Shown: piece after piece, positions 5,062 to 5,272 of the stretch
Numbering within the stretch: position 1 is the first letter of the stretch
How the letters are laid out: each line of letters begins with the position of its first letter
Assembly: GCA_001916055.1 (NCBI GenBank)
Contig: MNRR01000012.1
Location: 1 to 5,272, forward strand
Length of the DNA stretch: 5,272 bases
Direction: 5' to 3'
Origin: Clostridium sp. 28_12
GTDB taxonomy: Bacteria; Bacillota; Clostridia; TANB77; CAG-508
The notes under the pieces: generated by a model
The model's database searches: none
What the model saw: the letters and a program-made list of their open reading frames with translations, nothing else
What the model was told of the DNA's origin: nothing
Translations under genes and position numbers: made by a program

Positions 5062-5075
5062 ACACCACATGGTGT
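5062..5075. repeat. Right attachment site (attR) with inverted repeat
   Basis: ACACCA and TGGTGT form a perfect 6-bp inverted repeat around a central CA, overlapping the CATGG copy at 5068-5072. Serine recombinase att sites are usually imperfect inverted repeats around a 2-bp crossover, which this resembles. The host side starts at or near 5068. Confidence 0.55.
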
Positions 5076-5181
5076 AGATGTATATCCACAATCAGCTGCG
5101 GGAGTTCCATTTAATGCTAATTGCCTAGCATGCAAAGGTGATGCAATAGCAAATCTTCAAGAAGACTTAGCTGCAGATTAG
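5068..5181 (+). pseudogene. cotJC: CotJC distal fragment, degraded
   Basis: Read in the phase that continues cotJC codon 100, this gives HGVDVYPQSAAGVPFNANC then LACKGDAIANLQEDLAAD and stops at 5179-5181. YPQSAAGVPF, KGDxIxxLxEDLAA and their spacing are typical of CotJC after the TDHG region, so this is the missing downstream half. The normal gene continues about 50 residues with an E-x-KARATYE helix and a late REREIVH segment carrying the last two metal ligands. Here LAAD is followed by two stops. About 17 nt later GTGCAACATTTGAAAC resembles codons for ARATYE, but in a frame shifted by one base, and then meets more stops. Excision of the element would thus yield a protein of about 136 residues. 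The ligand Glu expected near LAAE is Asp at the stop, and the ligand His is missing. Confidence 0.82.
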
Positions 5182-5219
5182 TAGTCTTATTAGTGCAACA
5201 TTTGAAACTTTTTTGTCAT

Positions 5220-5256
5220 AAAACCCTATTCAATTCAGTATTTACAAGGTTTTTTT
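5220..5256 (+). terminator. Possible terminator of the cotJ operon remnant
   Basis: AAAACC (5220-5225) can pair with GGTTTT (5248-5253) around a 22-nt loop, followed by further T residues. The stem is short and the loop long, so this is a weak call. Confidence 0.35.
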
Positions 5257-5272
5257 ATGTTTTTTCTATTAA

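Larger units (their letters stand above)
2153..5072. mobile_element. Serine-recombinase integrative element inserted in cotJC
   Basis: The two halves of cotJC lie on either side of this segment. The only direct repeat at the two junctions that keeps the cotJC frame is CATGG (2153-2157 and 5068-5072). Crossing over between the copies removes 2915 bp and joins TDHG to VDVYPQSAAGVPF. A short identical core is what large serine recombinases leave. Contents: a large serine recombinase near the right end, a 42-codon ORF before it, and an operon of a 70-aa protein, an antitoxin and a toxin reaching to the left junction. No transfer, replication or phage structural genes are present. The design parallels skin-like elements in sporulation genes. 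The exact crossover bases are inferred; the left side could keep host-like sequence for up to 10 further bases. Confidence 0.85.

Noticed and set aside
4984..5067. Coding sequence fused upstream of the CotJC distal fragment (TTG start at 4984)
   Set aside because: It has no ribosome binding site and no CotJC-like residues before 5068; the open frame there is element sequence that happens to lack stops.
2171..5088. TATATCCA present at both junctions (2171-2178 and 5081-5088) as the recombination core
   Set aside because: It is longer than CATGG, but joining at it shifts the cotJC frame by one base and loses YPQSAAGVPF, whereas CATGG keeps the frame.
1..5272. CRISPR arrays, full insertion sequences with inverted ends, rRNA, replication origin
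   Set aside because: None of the required repeat units or signatures were seen on either strand.

Overview
The window is AT-rich DNA, most likely from an endospore-forming Firmicute (Clostridia or a relative). The evidence is an intact-order cotJA-cotJB-cotJC spore-coat operon, strong AGGAGG-type ribosome binding sites throughout, canonical TTGACA/TATACT promoter elements and low GC. I cannot name the species from the sequence.

Layout. (1) Positions 120-500, minus strand: a small PD-(D/E)XK endonuclease-like protein of the I-Ssp6803I group-I-intron endonuclease type. (2) Positions 553-1064, minus strand: a tRNA transcription unit with its own promoter and terminator. It encodes a CAU-anticodon tRNA and then a tRNA-Tyr(GUA) whose anticodon is split between U35 and A36 by a compact, ORF-less group I intron of 217 nt. 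(3) Positions 1164-2191, plus strand: cotJA, cotJB and the first half of cotJC, translationally coupled. (4) Positions 2153-5072: a 2.9-kb integrative element inside cotJC, bounded by a CATGG direct repeat. On the minus strand it carries a large serine recombinase, a 42-codon ORF upstream of it, and a three-gene operon of an unknown 70-aa protein, an antitoxin and a RelE/ParE-family toxin. (5) Positions 5068-5181, plus strand: the continuation of cotJC. Joining the two CATGG copies restores the cotJC reading frame, but the distal part is degraded soon afterwards.

How it fits together. Two unrelated kinds of gene-interrupting DNA sit within 3 kb of each other. The tRNA-Tyr intron is expected to be neutral because it self-splices, and the adjacent free-standing endonuclease is a plausible agent of its spread. 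The cotJC element resembles in design the skin-type elements that interrupt sporulation genes (a serine recombinase inside a mother-cell gene), with a toxin-antitoxin operon as a likely retention device. Unlike a perfect developmental switch, excision here would give only about 136 residues of CotJC: the segment that should carry the last two metal ligands of the manganese-catalase fold is disrupted by stops and a length change. The element therefore looks like either a recent or formerly regulated insertion whose target gene is now decaying.
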